This document shows, in pieces, positions 49,023 through 60,700 of a stretch of 64,000 nt of DNA (the first letter of the stretch is position 1; every line of letters begins with the position of its first letter). The DNA is from Erythrocercus mccallii (lineage: Eukaryota > Chordata > Aves > Passeriformes > Dicruridae): NCBI GenBank assembly GCA_013397435.1, contig VZRG01000031.1:62001-126000 (forward strand). The letters run 5' to 3'. The notes below the pieces were generated by a model that saw only the letters and a program-made list of their open reading frames with translations, was not told where the DNA came from and did no database searches. The position numbers were made by a program, and so were the translations under genes.

Positions 49023-52000
49023 ACGGGTTGAAAAAAATAGTTAATTGATGCCACATAAGGTAAATGTGCTCTAGGGGCAAACCCATGGTCCGTGACTTGA
49101 CTGATATTTGTGTATTTAATATTTTGTTATAATTTCTTTAGGATTTTTTTTTGCCCCTTCTTTCTTACTTTAAGCTAAGCTTTTGCCCTTGTGTAGTCTT
49201 TTACTTATAAGCTATTACTCTGGAAGTCTGGAAGTTTTATAGTGCTGTCCATGTCTATTACCATTCTAGTTTAGTTTTTACTGCATGTAATTGATAGCAA
49301 TAGCTGCTTCTAGCAGACTTCGTAAAGTGCTTGGCTTTCTTTTGCTTTCTGGCTAAAAAATTCTGCTTTGGGCTTCGCCCAAATAATATAGAACATATTC
49401 ATTTATGTTTTGTTTGTGCCATCAGCATAACTCTTGTTAACAAACAGACTGTTTCTGAGAGTGGATATATTCTGGTTATTGCATTTTTCCTCAGGTGCAG
49501 TCATCATACAGTCAAATATTGGGTTCTGACCTCTTTCTTTTAGTCTATCTTCACAGGCTGTTAATGAGCTTGAATATTGCATTAAAGGCTTGATGACAAT
49601 TCCCCAGAGAAGAGTAATCTGTGGATGGTGTAATAGCAAGTAAATATTTAAGCCTGTTTCCAAGACACTCAGGCTGTCAGCTTTGCGAAGCATGGGAGGC
49701 ATTTTGCTCTCTGTGCAGTGCTGTGGCGTCGGGGTGGGGGGCATTACTGCTGCCCATGTTCTGTTCTGTCTCTAGGATCCCACACAAACTTCCAAGATGG
49801 CACATACCTGATACCACCAGCCACTTCCTCTTTCCATACCCTATTACCTCTAGGTCCACAGGAAAAATGTGGAAGGGTTTCCAGTCTGCAGCAGAGAGCC
49901 AGGAGTGCTAAATGTGATGTGGGAAGTGCCAGCCTGGCAGCCTATGCCCAGCCTGTGTGAGCCTTGGTGGGTGCAGCAGAGCCCCAGTCCATGCCTAGGA
50001 TTTCCAGGCACTTTGGGTATACAAGTGAACCAAATATTACAAGGTCTCTCAATAGCTATATTTGTCTGAGCATTACATTCACATTAAGGCAATTAATTCT
50101 ACTGCAGTGCTGAATTAGAGACACTAAATTCCTCAAAGCCAGGAAATTTAGATAAGCTATAAACTTTTCTGAAACACAGATAATTTTACCTCTCATTTCC
50201 TGCCCTTTTCAGAAACACTCATAAAGGTTTCCCAACACATGATGATGCAATCAAGATGATAATTTACTTTGGAAAACATTCTGGGTTTTAGAAAGCAAAT
50301 ATTATCATGGTGAAGTTACACAGGGTAAAACCACAGCTGGCTGTATTGGGGTAGAAGGTTAATTCAGAACTTCTGTAATAAACTAATGACTCCCCTCAAG
50401 CCATGAAGAAAAGGTAGTGCACTTCCTATTTGTGTTAGTGTTAAGGAAGGAAACCACATTACTGGGAGGGGAGGGAAGGAGATATTCTGGAAAACTGTCA
50501 TGCTTTAGGCAGATTGAGAAAATCTTTCATTTCTCAGTTTTAATAATGATCAAACTTCTGGTGTTTGAAAAGCTAAAGGCATCTGCCACTTGCTTTTTCT
50601 TTTAGGGTAAGCAGAATATAACAGAATTTGGCCTATAAAAAGTGAGATATTCCTAGTCTTTAGGCACCCCTGCTAGTCCCAACCCCAAACTTGCTGAGAT
50701 TATTGTGTGCAGAAGTACAAGAAAATTAGCATCAAAACTTTTCAGAATATTGGCAGTACCCAACACTGACTTTTAGAAATGGTATTGAAAAGGTTGTCTA
50801 AGACATGAGAATTTGTAGCCCTCTGAGAAAGAGAGACAGCTTCTCTAAATCCTGCTACTAATAACCTGCTAGGGCATACTGGAAACACCCAGAGCAAACA
50901 CCACCAACAAGAACAGGAATGGTGCACAGTGTTGTCAGACTGAACTTTTGATGGTGCAGAAAACAACACTTCCTCCACAAGCCTCATGCAAAAATAAGAA
51001 ATTTAATCAGATCACATACTGACTACACAGTGATTATTTAGTCATGCCATATATGACAAAACTATACACTCATGCCAGTTTTCTTATGTCCACTGCTTTT
51101 TTTCTGGATGAAGTGATTCCACTTAGGATTCAGTAATGAAGTTACAGTAACCATCATTTGAAATTGTATTTTGTAGGATAGTTGAAGGAATGGAGCACAA
51201 GATACATTGTCATCTGATATGGCATAAAAATATTTTATTTGGATGCATAAGTGTATTTAATACCCAGAATTACAATGTTAGGAGATGGTGACTATAGCCC
51301 ATAATAAGCACTTTGAGGAAAGACTGCAAATGGAACAGTCTCTGACATCCAGTGTACACCTACACAGCTGCTCTACCACATGACGTTTCTAAATGGGCTT
51401 CCCTACAACAGTATGTGACAAGTGATAAAAGCTGGTTTGTTAAATCTGACAGTATCTCAAGTCTATATCTTCAGGACACTTTTCATTAAAAGGCTCTCAG
51501 CTTTGGGTCTTCTTGAAAAGAACTACTTTAAAAATTGCACTGGCACATTGAAGTCCTCTTGTTTATCATGCCCTATTTTCTAGAAGAAATCAAGGACGCA
51601 AAGATGTCTGCCTGAGTCACCCAAAACCAGACCTGAATTCTTGGAAGGTGGATGCACAATGTCATTTATCACCTTCGCAAGAAGCACATAAACTAATTAA
51701 TATAATATATATGTGTGTAGCATATCATAGTAATATTATATTTTATATAATATACATATGCATTATGCATATAATATACATTATGCATACATAATTTTGC
51801 ATTTTGAAAACCTTAGCTTTAATTTAATTTGCTTTTCCCAGTGTAGCTGATTTGGGGTCTGTATTTCAAAACTGTAATTTTTACATGTGCGAGAATATGA
51901 AGTTCATATAATACCCATTATATGGATATGAATGGCTGCCCCCTCCTACCTTTCCAAATTCCAAGATCCCAGTCACTTTTTCAAAAAAAGGTATTGATGA

Positions 52001-52329
52001 TAATCTGTTCCTTCAAAGACTCTAAGAATAATAATAACAACCCAATTTCTACCTGAAATAGGTGTGTGTGTGTGTGTTCATCTTCAGTAATACTTGGCCA
52101 AGCCATTTAAAGAATGCCTGAGACCGACTGCCCTGAGGCCCTGATGTCTTGCTCTGAGGACTTCAGATGTAACCAACTCAGCAGATCTGATGCACTGTCC
52201 CATAAAATGTAGCAGCATTGCTTAGTATGACAACAGAAATCATGGCCTTGCAGGCCATGTTCCTGCCATCTGAACATGGTCAAGAACCCCATTGTGCTCT
52301 CCATCTCTGAGTTGAGTTCTTTTTACGCA
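49023..52329. other. non-coding stretch, no gene seen
   Basis: No gene recognised. It contains a strongly AT-rich section at about 51695-51800 with palindromic 'atatgcattatgcatat'-type units, and a (GT)n tract at 52062-52076. Confidence 0.55.
51695..51800. repeat. AT-rich palindromic low-complexity tract
   Basis: Alternating TA/TATA stretches with repeated 'tatgcat' palindromes, able to form cruciform or hairpin structures. It looks like a degenerate AT microsatellite. Confidence 0.8.
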
Positions 52330-52468
52330 GAATTATGGAATGGTTTGGGTTGGAAGGGACCTTAAAGTTTATCTAGTTCCAACCCCCTCTCCATGGGCAG
52401 GTACACCTTTCACTAGAACAGATTGTCCAAAGCCCCATCTAACCTGCCCTTGAACACTCCCAGGGATA
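52330..52468 (-). repeat. CR1 3' fragment, cut by assembly gap
   Basis: Minus-strand CR1 3' end: 'atggtttgggttggaaggga' near the terminus, then 'tccaaccccctctccatggg' and 'tctaacctgcccttgaacac'. It runs into the N run at 52469, so its 5' extent is unknown. Confidence 0.9.
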
Positions 52469-52943
52469 NNNNNNNNNNNNNNNNNNNNNNNNNNNNNNNN
52501 NNNNNNNNNNNNNNNNNNNNNNNNNNNNNNNNNNNNNNNNNNNNNNNNNNNNNNNNNNNNNNNNNNNNNNNNNNNNNNNNNNNNNNNNNNNNNNNNNNNN
52601 NNNNNNNNNNNNNNNNNNNNNNNNNNNNNNNNNNNNNNNNNNNNNNNNNNNNNNNNNNNNNNNNNNNNNNNNNNNNNNNNNNNNNNNNNNNNNNNNNNNN
52701 NNNNNNNNNNNNNNNNNNNNNNNNNNNNNNNNNNNNNNNNNNNNNNNNNNNNNNNNNNNNNNNNNNNNNNNNNNNNNNNNNNNNNNNNNNNNNNNNNNNN
52801 NNNNNNNNNNNNNNNNNNNNNNNNNNNNNNNNNNNNNNNNNNNNNNNNNNNNNNNNNNNNNNNNNNNNNNNNNNNNNNNNNNNNNNNNNNNNNNNNNNNN
52901 NNNNNNNNNNNNNNNNNNNNNNNNNNNNNNNNNNNNNNNNNNN
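52469..52943. other. assembly gap (475 N)
   Basis: A run of 475 N flanked by a CR1 on the left and by an LTR on the right. It should contain the missing part of that LTR (about 240 bases by comparison with the copy at 54960-55414) and possibly more of the CR1. Frames spanning it are artefacts. Confidence 0.99.
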
Positions 52944-53158
52944 GAGGAGGGTCCTCTGGAAATTTGCCAATGACTGGGGGCACAGGTTTTGATGAACAGT
53001 GAAAAAGGCCAACAGGTGTTCTTTTCCTGGCACTGAGCCAATTACAAAGAGAAAAATATAGAGCTTTCCAGTTAAACTTCCTAAAAAGTCAATCAGTAAG
53101 CTGAAACCATTTCCTTATATAGAAAAGCCCACTCGAGAGTGGGGGGTGCATTACTACA
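52944..53158 (-). mobile_element. retroviral LTR (U3 part), minus strand
   Basis: The complement of this segment aligns along its whole length with 54960-55174, with shared landmarks TGTAGTAATGCAC at the start, 'attggctcagtgccaggaaa' and 'accctcctc' at the gap edge. By eye identity is around 85%. The 5' end in element orientation is at 53158, since similarity stops there in both copies. The rest of the LTR is hidden in the gap. Confidence 0.85.
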
Positions 53159-54074
53159 ACTTATACCTTTAAAACCCTGCTTAACTTCTACAAATGCTTC
53201 AGTGCCTTTGCTGTGGGCAGATTTCCTGAATCTTATTCTGGAAGGTGAAGATCTATCTTCAATTTGACAGCATGTGCATGCCTGCCCAGTTGCTGTACAG
53301 GCTCACAAGCCAGACATTTCTGTGGCCATCTCTTTCAGTGACACAGCTCAAACTCATAATTGTCTCAGCCCTTGCTGCCAGATAAATACTGTATGAAGCA
53401 GCAGTAATGCCTTTTCTCCCCTGAAAGCCACCTAAAATACTCATCCTTACTCTCCTGTCCAAGTAAGCACATATTATGCCTCTCCTTGGAGAGTTTCCTG
53501 ATCATCTCAACTGGTTTATTGGGGACCTGACTATTCCTTCTATTTCTCATGGAGTCCCTGCAGTGCCCTTGAGAGACCAAGTGATGAAGAGTACATTCAG
53601 TATTTAGTAGCTATAGCACAAATTAGGGAGGGAAGAGATATATTCCCTAGTTTCTACATCAGTAAATAGTTAAATACTTGACCATTCAGCATCACAGCCC
53701 CTAAAATGTCAAAATAAATGCCTGCCAGACTCTGGGAAAGGTGTGCAAAGTCACACCAAGTAGAAGAACTGATCTATACCTTTTCTTTTTCAGAAATAAT
53801 CTGCAAACACACTCTGACATCTGCAAAAGTGTTTCCTGTGTTTAAAGCAAATTACTTGGGTAGTATGAATGATTGGATATAAATGAACGTGCCTAAATAT
53901 GTGAGATCTAAACAATTGTTGCAAAATGGTTTGTGAAAATAGGACAGGCTCACAGTTGCAACGCACCCTAGAAGAAGAGGGTAATCCAGGTTCATGTTAA
54001 TAGATCCATTGGGGTGTATTAGAGTGAAATAACACTCCATGACCCATGTTTGTAAATATACTTGTGGAGGGTTT
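53159..54074. other. spacer between LTR and CR1
   Basis: Ordinary sequence with no recognised gene. It carries no proviral genes, so the two LTRs on either side of the 53-55 kb region are not the ends of one provirus. Confidence 0.5.
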
Positions 54075-54277
54075 ATTGTAGTGGAGTACTGCATCCAGTT
54101 TGGGGCTCCCCAGAGCAAGACAGATGGGAACACAATGGAGCGGAGCAAGATCAGCAGAGTGTTTATTGGATAATTGAGGGAATGGTGCACAAGATATATG
54201 AAAATAGACTGAGACCTGGAGTTGCTTAGCCTGGAGAAGGTGAAGGGATCTTACTGCTGTCTACAACTCCTCATGGA
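54075..54277 (+). repeat. CR1 LINE fragment (late ORF2 region)
   Basis: The plus strand shows 'gtggagtactgcatccagtt' near 54079, then 'ttgcttagcctggagaaggt' near 54223 and 'gatcttactgctgtctaca' near 54247, in the order found in the end of CR1 ORF2. It lacks the 3' tail, so it is truncated at both sides. Confidence 0.85.
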
Positions 54278-54951
54278 AAAACATTGTCTTGCTATTATAA
54301 ACCTCACCATCTTGCTTTATGGAAGGCTTTTTCAAATGGAATGAAAAGCTTTTTTCATTGTACAAGAGGTGAAAAATGCATTTTTTTTCACCAACTTGAG
54401 CATAACCTTGTTAAATTTCCAGTAAAGCAAGGGAAGCTTTCCTTAAGATTAGAATAAAATACTAAACCTGGAGTAGGACACTTGCCACAGCAAAATAATT
54501 TCTGTCCCTCTTGAAGGTATCTTTATGCTCATTCAGATTCTAACTTCATAGGTGATATCTTTCATTATATAGTCATTGTATCTGGTTTGATCAGATCACA
54601 GTTTATTTGACTTGATGGGTATTACGTATGGGTCTACAAAAGACGGATCAGTTTGGACAGGTGACATGGCTTGGAGCTCAGCCAAAAACATTGATACTTC
54701 TGTGAGCTGTTCTGTGAGATGTTCACTTTGAATAGGGATGTACCACACCCTTACCAAGGGGGTGCATGTTTTAATAAATATAAGGTGTATTTTCAATACA
54801 TAACCAAGTATGCTTTTTCTCAAATTCTGAACTATGAAGACTCAAAGTGTCTTCCTCATTATCTTTGGTTTAGGTTTACTGACAAGTAGAGTATGTAACA
54901 TTTATTATGAATTATAGTACTGTGTTTCTCTTTTTGGTTATTAATTTTTTT
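54278..54951. other. spacer, no gene seen
   Basis: AT-rich sequence with no recognised gene or repeat. Confidence 0.5.
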
Positions 54952-54959
54952 TAGTGCTG
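54952..54959. repeat. direct repeat flanking LTR, left copy (TAGTGCTG)
   Basis: An exact 8-base match to 55415-55422. The two copies abut the TG and CA ends of the LTR. Retroviral duplications are normally 4-6 bases, so part of the match may be chance. Confidence 0.65.
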
Positions 54960-55414
54960 TGTAGTAATGCACTCCCACACTCTTGAGTGGGTCTTTCTGT
55001 ATAAGGAAATGGCTTCAAGTTCCTGCTTAACTTATTAGGAAGTGTAACTAGAAAGTTCTATGTTCTTCTTTTTGTGATTGGCTCAGTGCCAGGAAAGAAG
55101 CACCTGTTGGCCTTTGTCACTGTTCCTCAAAACCTGTGGCCCTTGTCATTGGCAGGTTTCCAGAGAACCCTCCTCAATCATTAAGTATAAAAGGTGACAG
55201 AACAAAGGGACCAACGGCATTTTCGAGGTGTTATAGCAGGTGCAAGATCTATCTTGGCACTGTGCTCGGCTTATTCTTTATTTTGTAATATTTCAGTTCT
55301 CTTATTAAACCTTTTTGAGTTTCAAGACACTCTCAATCATGCTGTCTCGCTAATTATTATTAAGCCATATCTGAACGGGCTAGACCCTCAGATCTTATGG
55401 GGTATCCATCCCCA
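54960..55414 (+). mobile_element. solo retroviral LTR, plus strand
   Basis: A 455-base element from TGTAGTAATGC to ATCCCCA. It has an inverted CCAAT-type box (gattggctc, about 55076), a TATA box TATAAAAGG at 55186-55194 and a poly(A) signal ATTAAA at 55304-55309, in the correct U3-R-U5 order. The start is fixed by the second copy at 53158. The end is inferred from the flanking 8-base repeat. No retroviral genes adjoin it, so it is a solo LTR. Its family is not identified. Confidence 0.82.
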
Positions 55415-55422
55415 TAGTGCTG
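55415..55422. repeat. direct repeat flanking LTR, right copy (TAGTGCTG)
   Basis: Partner of 54952-54959. Confidence 0.65.
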
Positions 55423-55639
55423 TTTCTTGCACATGTCACTGTGCCATGTTTGCTTGTGAGCTCTTTAGGAAGAGCTTTTACTTACTTGATGCTGTATAGG
55501 CTCAGATATTCTACTCTCTTTTTCAATACAAACATTTTTTTCATTATTTATAAAGCTAAAGCAAAAAAGTTTTTGAGTGTCACTTGTAAGTCCATCCTTG
55601 ATGTATAATATGGCATTCTAGACTTTGTTTTCAAGAGTG
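55423..55639. other. spacer between solo LTR and old CR1
   Basis: About 220 bases with no recognised gene or repeat. It separates the solo LTR from the diverged CR1 that follows. Confidence 0.5.
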
Positions 55640-56030
55640 CAAGAAAATGAAAAGAGGTCAAGAAAAGCCCATGAGGTCTAGAGAGTGTGAACTGTGTAGA
55701 GAGGCTGAAACCTTTGTTGTTGAGCTACAGAAAAGAGGAAAAATAAAGGAAAAATGATAGCAGTCTTTATATCTCTGAATGTTTGCTATGAAAAGGAAGG
55801 CAATAAAGTATACTTCATTTCAACTGAGTATGAGAGGAAAGCAATCACTTTAAAGGGGAAAAAGAAAAACTTAAAGTTAGGTATTAGGAAAAGCTTTCTA
55901 ACAATATAGTTAACACTGAAATATGTCCCTGGGGAGTTTGCAGATCTCCACCACGTATCTTCATCACTGGATGTTTTTAAAATCAACTTCAGGAGAACAT
56001 TGAATTCTGTCCCAGTGTGGGAAAATTAAC
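55640..56030 (+). repeat. old, degraded CR1 fragment
   Basis: Ordered weak matches to the 3' part of an old CR1: 'gtgtagagaggctgaaacc' near 55693, 'ttaggtattaggaaaagctt' near 55877 followed by 'tctaacaatatagttaacac', and 'cactggatgtttttaaaat' near 55964. It contains A-rich insertions. The age appears similar to the fragment at 47.3 kb. Confidence 0.6.
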
Positions 56031-57492
56031 AGACTGGTATCTTCAGGTCCTATTTAGTCTTCTGTGTCTCTAATAGCTTCATCAGCTTCATCACTACAGC
56101 TACAGGTACAACGTTTGTTCCCCAGAAAATATGCTTCTGGGACAATTTGTGTGCTGCAGTTTTTGCTGCCACCACAGATGGGGCTGGCTCAAATGCTTGT
56201 TAGGAGCTATAGCTGCTTTCCTTGCGAAGTGTAAAAACCTATTTAGTGATACCTGTGAATGTTTTGCATCTCAAACAAAGGAATGGTTTTAAGGACAGTC
56301 TTGTCAAGTATTCTGTTAAATTGTATAGCTAAATAATATGCCAAGAGGCAGACTAAGCTGACTGTAGATTGTCAAAAATAGGATGGGAAATCAGACAAAA
56401 GACTGAGGGAGCACTACATCTGCAGGCCAGCCCTCTATCTGTTAGGCTTGTTGTGTTTTGTTTCTTCATTATATGCTTCAGCTTGGGTCCAAGCTGTGGA
56501 ATTCTAAGAGCCTCTCCTTCTCCCAGAAAGCAGAAGAACCTGGGACACCTCAGGACCATCAAAGAGCAGCTCCCTTTTGAATACAAGAGCTCTCACATGG
56601 TAAGATGATGTTGGATCACATTCTCTGGAGTTGACTCCTTGCTCAGCAAACTCATTTTGTACACCTCAAATGTTACTTGCTGTAACAATGATTGACATTA
56701 ATCATGGTGGCAGTTCTGTTGTTATTCGTGTTGCAACTAGACAGTCAGCATTGCTTGTAGATATTTATCTAGACTGGGTTTATCACTGGACTTCTTAACT
56801 ACTGCTGGGTACATACTCTTGACAGCAGCATGTAAACTGGGAAGACCCAAGGCCTTTTCTGCTTTCTGTGCTGCCACGCTGGCAAGGAAATTGGGGTAGC
56901 ATGTGAAGCTGGGAGGAGACAGCTGGAGTGAGTGACCAAACTGACCAAAGGGATACTCCAGACCATATGACATCACGCTCAGTATATAAAGTGGGTGGAG
57001 GAAGGAGAAAGGGGAGGACATTTAGGGTGACGGATTTCATTTTCCCAAGTAACCATTACCTGTGATAGGGCTCTGCTCTCCCAGAAATGGCTGAATACCT
57101 GCCTGCCTGTGGGAAGCAGGGAAATAATTCCCTGTTTTGCTTTTGCTTGTATGTGTGGCTTTTGCTTTCTCTGTCTTTATCTCAGCCCACAAGAGTTCCA
57201 GGTTTTATCACTTTGATTCTCTTCCTGGTCCTGCTGGTGGGGGAGGGAGAGAGCAGCTGCCTGAAGCCTAATCACCTCAACAAAATATTTGTAATGAATC
57301 CGCTGGGACTTCTGCCAAAACCAGTCCAAGTCTAATTTCTTATGGCAAATTCCATATATTATTAAAGTAAAACACAAAGATAACAACAACAAAAAAAGAG
57401 GATAAAATAACTTAATACTATTCTAAAGCAAAAAGCTCTAACATATGCCACCAGAAAAGGAGTTTGCATCTCTTGAAGATGTTTCTCTCCAT
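56031..57492. other. non-coding stretch, no gene seen
   Basis: No gene recognised. Frames up to 94 codons on the minus strand (56737-57021) lack motifs. Confidence 0.5.
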
Positions 57493-57725
57493 AGGATCAT
57501 AGAACAGTTTGGGTTGGGTTGGGTTGGAAGAGACCTTGAAGACTATTTTGTTCCAATGCCCTGCCATGGGCAGGGACACCTTCCAGTAGACCAGGTTGCT
57601 TAGTGCACAATTCAACCTGGCCTTAAACATTTCCTGGGATGGGACATCTAAAACTTCTACGGGAACCTGTTGCAGTGCCTCAGCAGCTTATTAGTGAAGA
57701 ATTTCTGTCTCACAAGATCTAATAA
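57493..57725 (-). repeat. CR1 LINE 3' fragment
   Basis: Minus-strand CR1 3' end: the terminal 'ggatcatagaacagtttggg' with an expanded (GGTTG)3 stretch, then 'gccctgccatgggcagggac', 'tagaccaggttgcttagtgc' and 'aacctgttgcagtgcctcag'. It stops near 57725 in the 'gaagaatttctgtctcacaa' block. Confidence 0.92.
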
Positions 57726-60700
57726 TTCACGATGCAGTAGCTCTCAGGGACTTCAAAGGTGCAAGAGTGGCATGGCTCTGGCAAGTGGAAGAAGGAAAAG
57801 GGAATAATTTTTCTATTTCAGAATCTATGCTATCATGTTCCCAAAATGATACATCAATATATCATCTCAATATCTATATTTCCTATGACTTGTTCTTTGC
57901 CTTTCTTCAACTAGCATGAATATACTTATAATGAATTCTTTTTGGGAAGACAAAAACATTACCTCACAATCGATCTGAAAGAAGATGGGCTCTTTTCTAC
58001 CAATCTTGCAGTCAGCTTCTGAAGAAGGTGCAAACCAGGGAAGGTGAAGGGCAGTGTCTCTGTACCAACCAGATGGAGAGAGGAGGGACATGAGACATTT
58101 ACATGGATTCTGCAGCTGGCAGCATCTGGAAAAGTGTGAACTTGGTCAGTGCCCTCAGAAAGATTTGGCTTTTCCAGATTCATCCCTGTCCTGTTTCAAG
58201 AAGGATTCTTGTTGGTCCACTCCAGGAAAGTATTATTTGTTTTGCTCTCTGTTCAGCATTCATTACTTTACTTCCAAGAGAAGGGAGAAAAAACCAAACC
58301 AATTTCTTCCATTTATTTTCCACTGTTTTTAGCCCTAGAGTTAGCTTTGGGATTCAGGGAGCAATATGCTTTGTGACCTAAAATACTAGGGACAGCAAAC
58401 AAAGTGCAATCCTTGCTGATCACATTAGTAGCTTTCTTTTTCAACAAGGAAAAGACTTTTTGCTTTGCTTACATCCATTGTGAATTCCATCATGGAATCC
58501 TTCTCTCTCATCTCCCTTTAACTACTTCATGGTCTTTTAATTAAAGTGAATGAAGCTGGGCATGACAAGCATTGGCAAGTGAGAGGAAGAAAAAAACTGA
58601 TGTCTGGTTTTGTAAGCAAGTTATTTTGTGTTATTTACATCCAACACCACTGAAGTGCCTCACTCATAAAAGGCAGTGGGAGGTATTGATGTGTCAGGAA
58701 TAGTAATTGGTTCTCCAATAAACTGAGGCATGTCACAGTGACATTTGCATATGAGATTGCCTCACTTCTGTTCATATAATTTCATTTTTAAACAAAGAAA
58801 GAAAAAGTTTCTGGTTGTTTCTAAAATCTTCACAATGCACAGTGACACCCTCTCCACTATGCAGCAGTAGTAGTGACAGGGAATATTTACCTTCCTGCCT
58901 CTCACTGCTGCCAAGCACCTTCAGTCTGCCAATGGAAGCCTCTACACGGGGGTGCCTGGTTGTTATTTTCCTTTGTGTGGAATGTCTGAGGAAGGAAGGC
59001 TGAACAATACCTTAATCATTACAAGTCTGAAGAGGATAAGCATGTGAAAATAGCTGCCACATAACCCAGAACAATTATTGCTCCTAAATCAGACAGATTT
59101 TGCCTTCAGATGGGAAGAACATATTGACCTGTCTCTATCTGCAGATGCTTTTCAGGCAGGTTAATCAGAGCTGGATCTTTCTATTTCATTTGCCTCTCAG
59201 TGCCAAATGTACTGATGTTCTCTGTGATGTGGGAATGTCCCTGATGAGGACTGGACTGGGGACCCTACACTTGTCTCATAAAGCTCTAAGCTTTTCTGCT
59301 TTATCAAGGGCATATGGGGCTGCCTTACATTTTGGAAGGAACTTTTGGAACTATTTGAAGTTGTGGGGAAAAGGTAGATACTGTGTAGAGGAAAAAACAT
59401 TCTTATGTATTTTCACAGATTTAAATTCAAGAAAAGCTTATTGAAAACTATCAGCTTATGGAATATTATCTCACCAAAGTGTGATATGCATACTATGATG
59501 CTGGGCATTGTCCTACAGTGATTAGTGAGATGATCCTGTCTTCTAGCTTTCAGTGTCACGGCCTTGGTGAAATATTTCAAGATATGTAGAAGAAAAAAAC
59601 TATGTAGATGCCCTAGAGGTGAAAAGAATGCTTCGCAATATTTCAGAGAATAATATTTTAAGACTCTTCATGAAAGATACCAGGAGTTAATTTGGCTCTC
59701 TTGGTGTCATCTTCTCACGGTGTTTTTAATTCTTGTTTCTATTATGCCATCTAAAGATAAAAGAAGCTGAATCTTTGATGTAGCATTTTTGTCTTTCAGT
59801 GTTTGGAGAACTGAAATCTTATTATTTTTTCCCAATTGTATTTTCTAATGTGGAAGTGCCAGAACCTGTAAATAATTCACAATCCTTTTGAAGTTTCTTT
59901 ATCAGCTTCACTTCAGCAATATTCAAACAGAGATCAGAGGCAAGATGAATCTTCTCATGATACCCTATGACTGTAAGGTAACATGCTGGAATGTTTGAAA
60001 TGTGATATAAATGTTTCAATGGTTCAAAACAAAGTTCAATGTGTCCATGTCCACATTTCATTCATTATGTTACCTCCTTGGCATCTTTTAAAGAGGTGAA
60101 CTCAATTTCACAAGTGCTGGCACATTAAACACGTATTACATTGCTGTGAAAGATGTCTTCATTAGCTTTGCCTCACTGGTAAGCAAAATTAAATGGCTGA
60201 TGATGACCCAAATTCAGCTCAGTTGGAATACCATGGAAAAACCCTGTATCAGAACTGTATCAGAAAACTGCCAAGTGACCAAAACACTGAAATTCGAGTG
60301 TTTCATGAGTTCAGTGTTCCAGGAAAAGAGGGGGGAAAGTACTGATCTTCATAAAATGAACACAGAGCTTTTCCTATTCTGTCACCCCCAAGTCTTATTA
60401 AAAAAAAACAAAACAAAACAAAAAACAACCAAGCAAGCTGTCAGAAGGCAATCACACTTAATTTGTTAACTTTTAAAATTTCACTTCCTGATGTAATTAC
60501 AACTCTTTACTATACTTTCTACCTCTTTTCTTCATTAAGGTAGTTTTTTGTTTTGCATTAGTATGGTGAGATTTAACTGCCTTCACTGATTTCTTTCATT
60601 GCAGAGCCCTCCTACAGACCCCTGAGCTTGGTAAAACCTCATTTTCTGATGTTTATGGTCTTCATTCAACATTTTTATTTATTCTGTTCCTTAGAAGATT

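Noticed and set aside
52369..53041. Open frames near 200 codons around 52.4-53.0 kb
   Set aside because: They span the 475-base gap, and their real ends are CR1 and LTR sequence.
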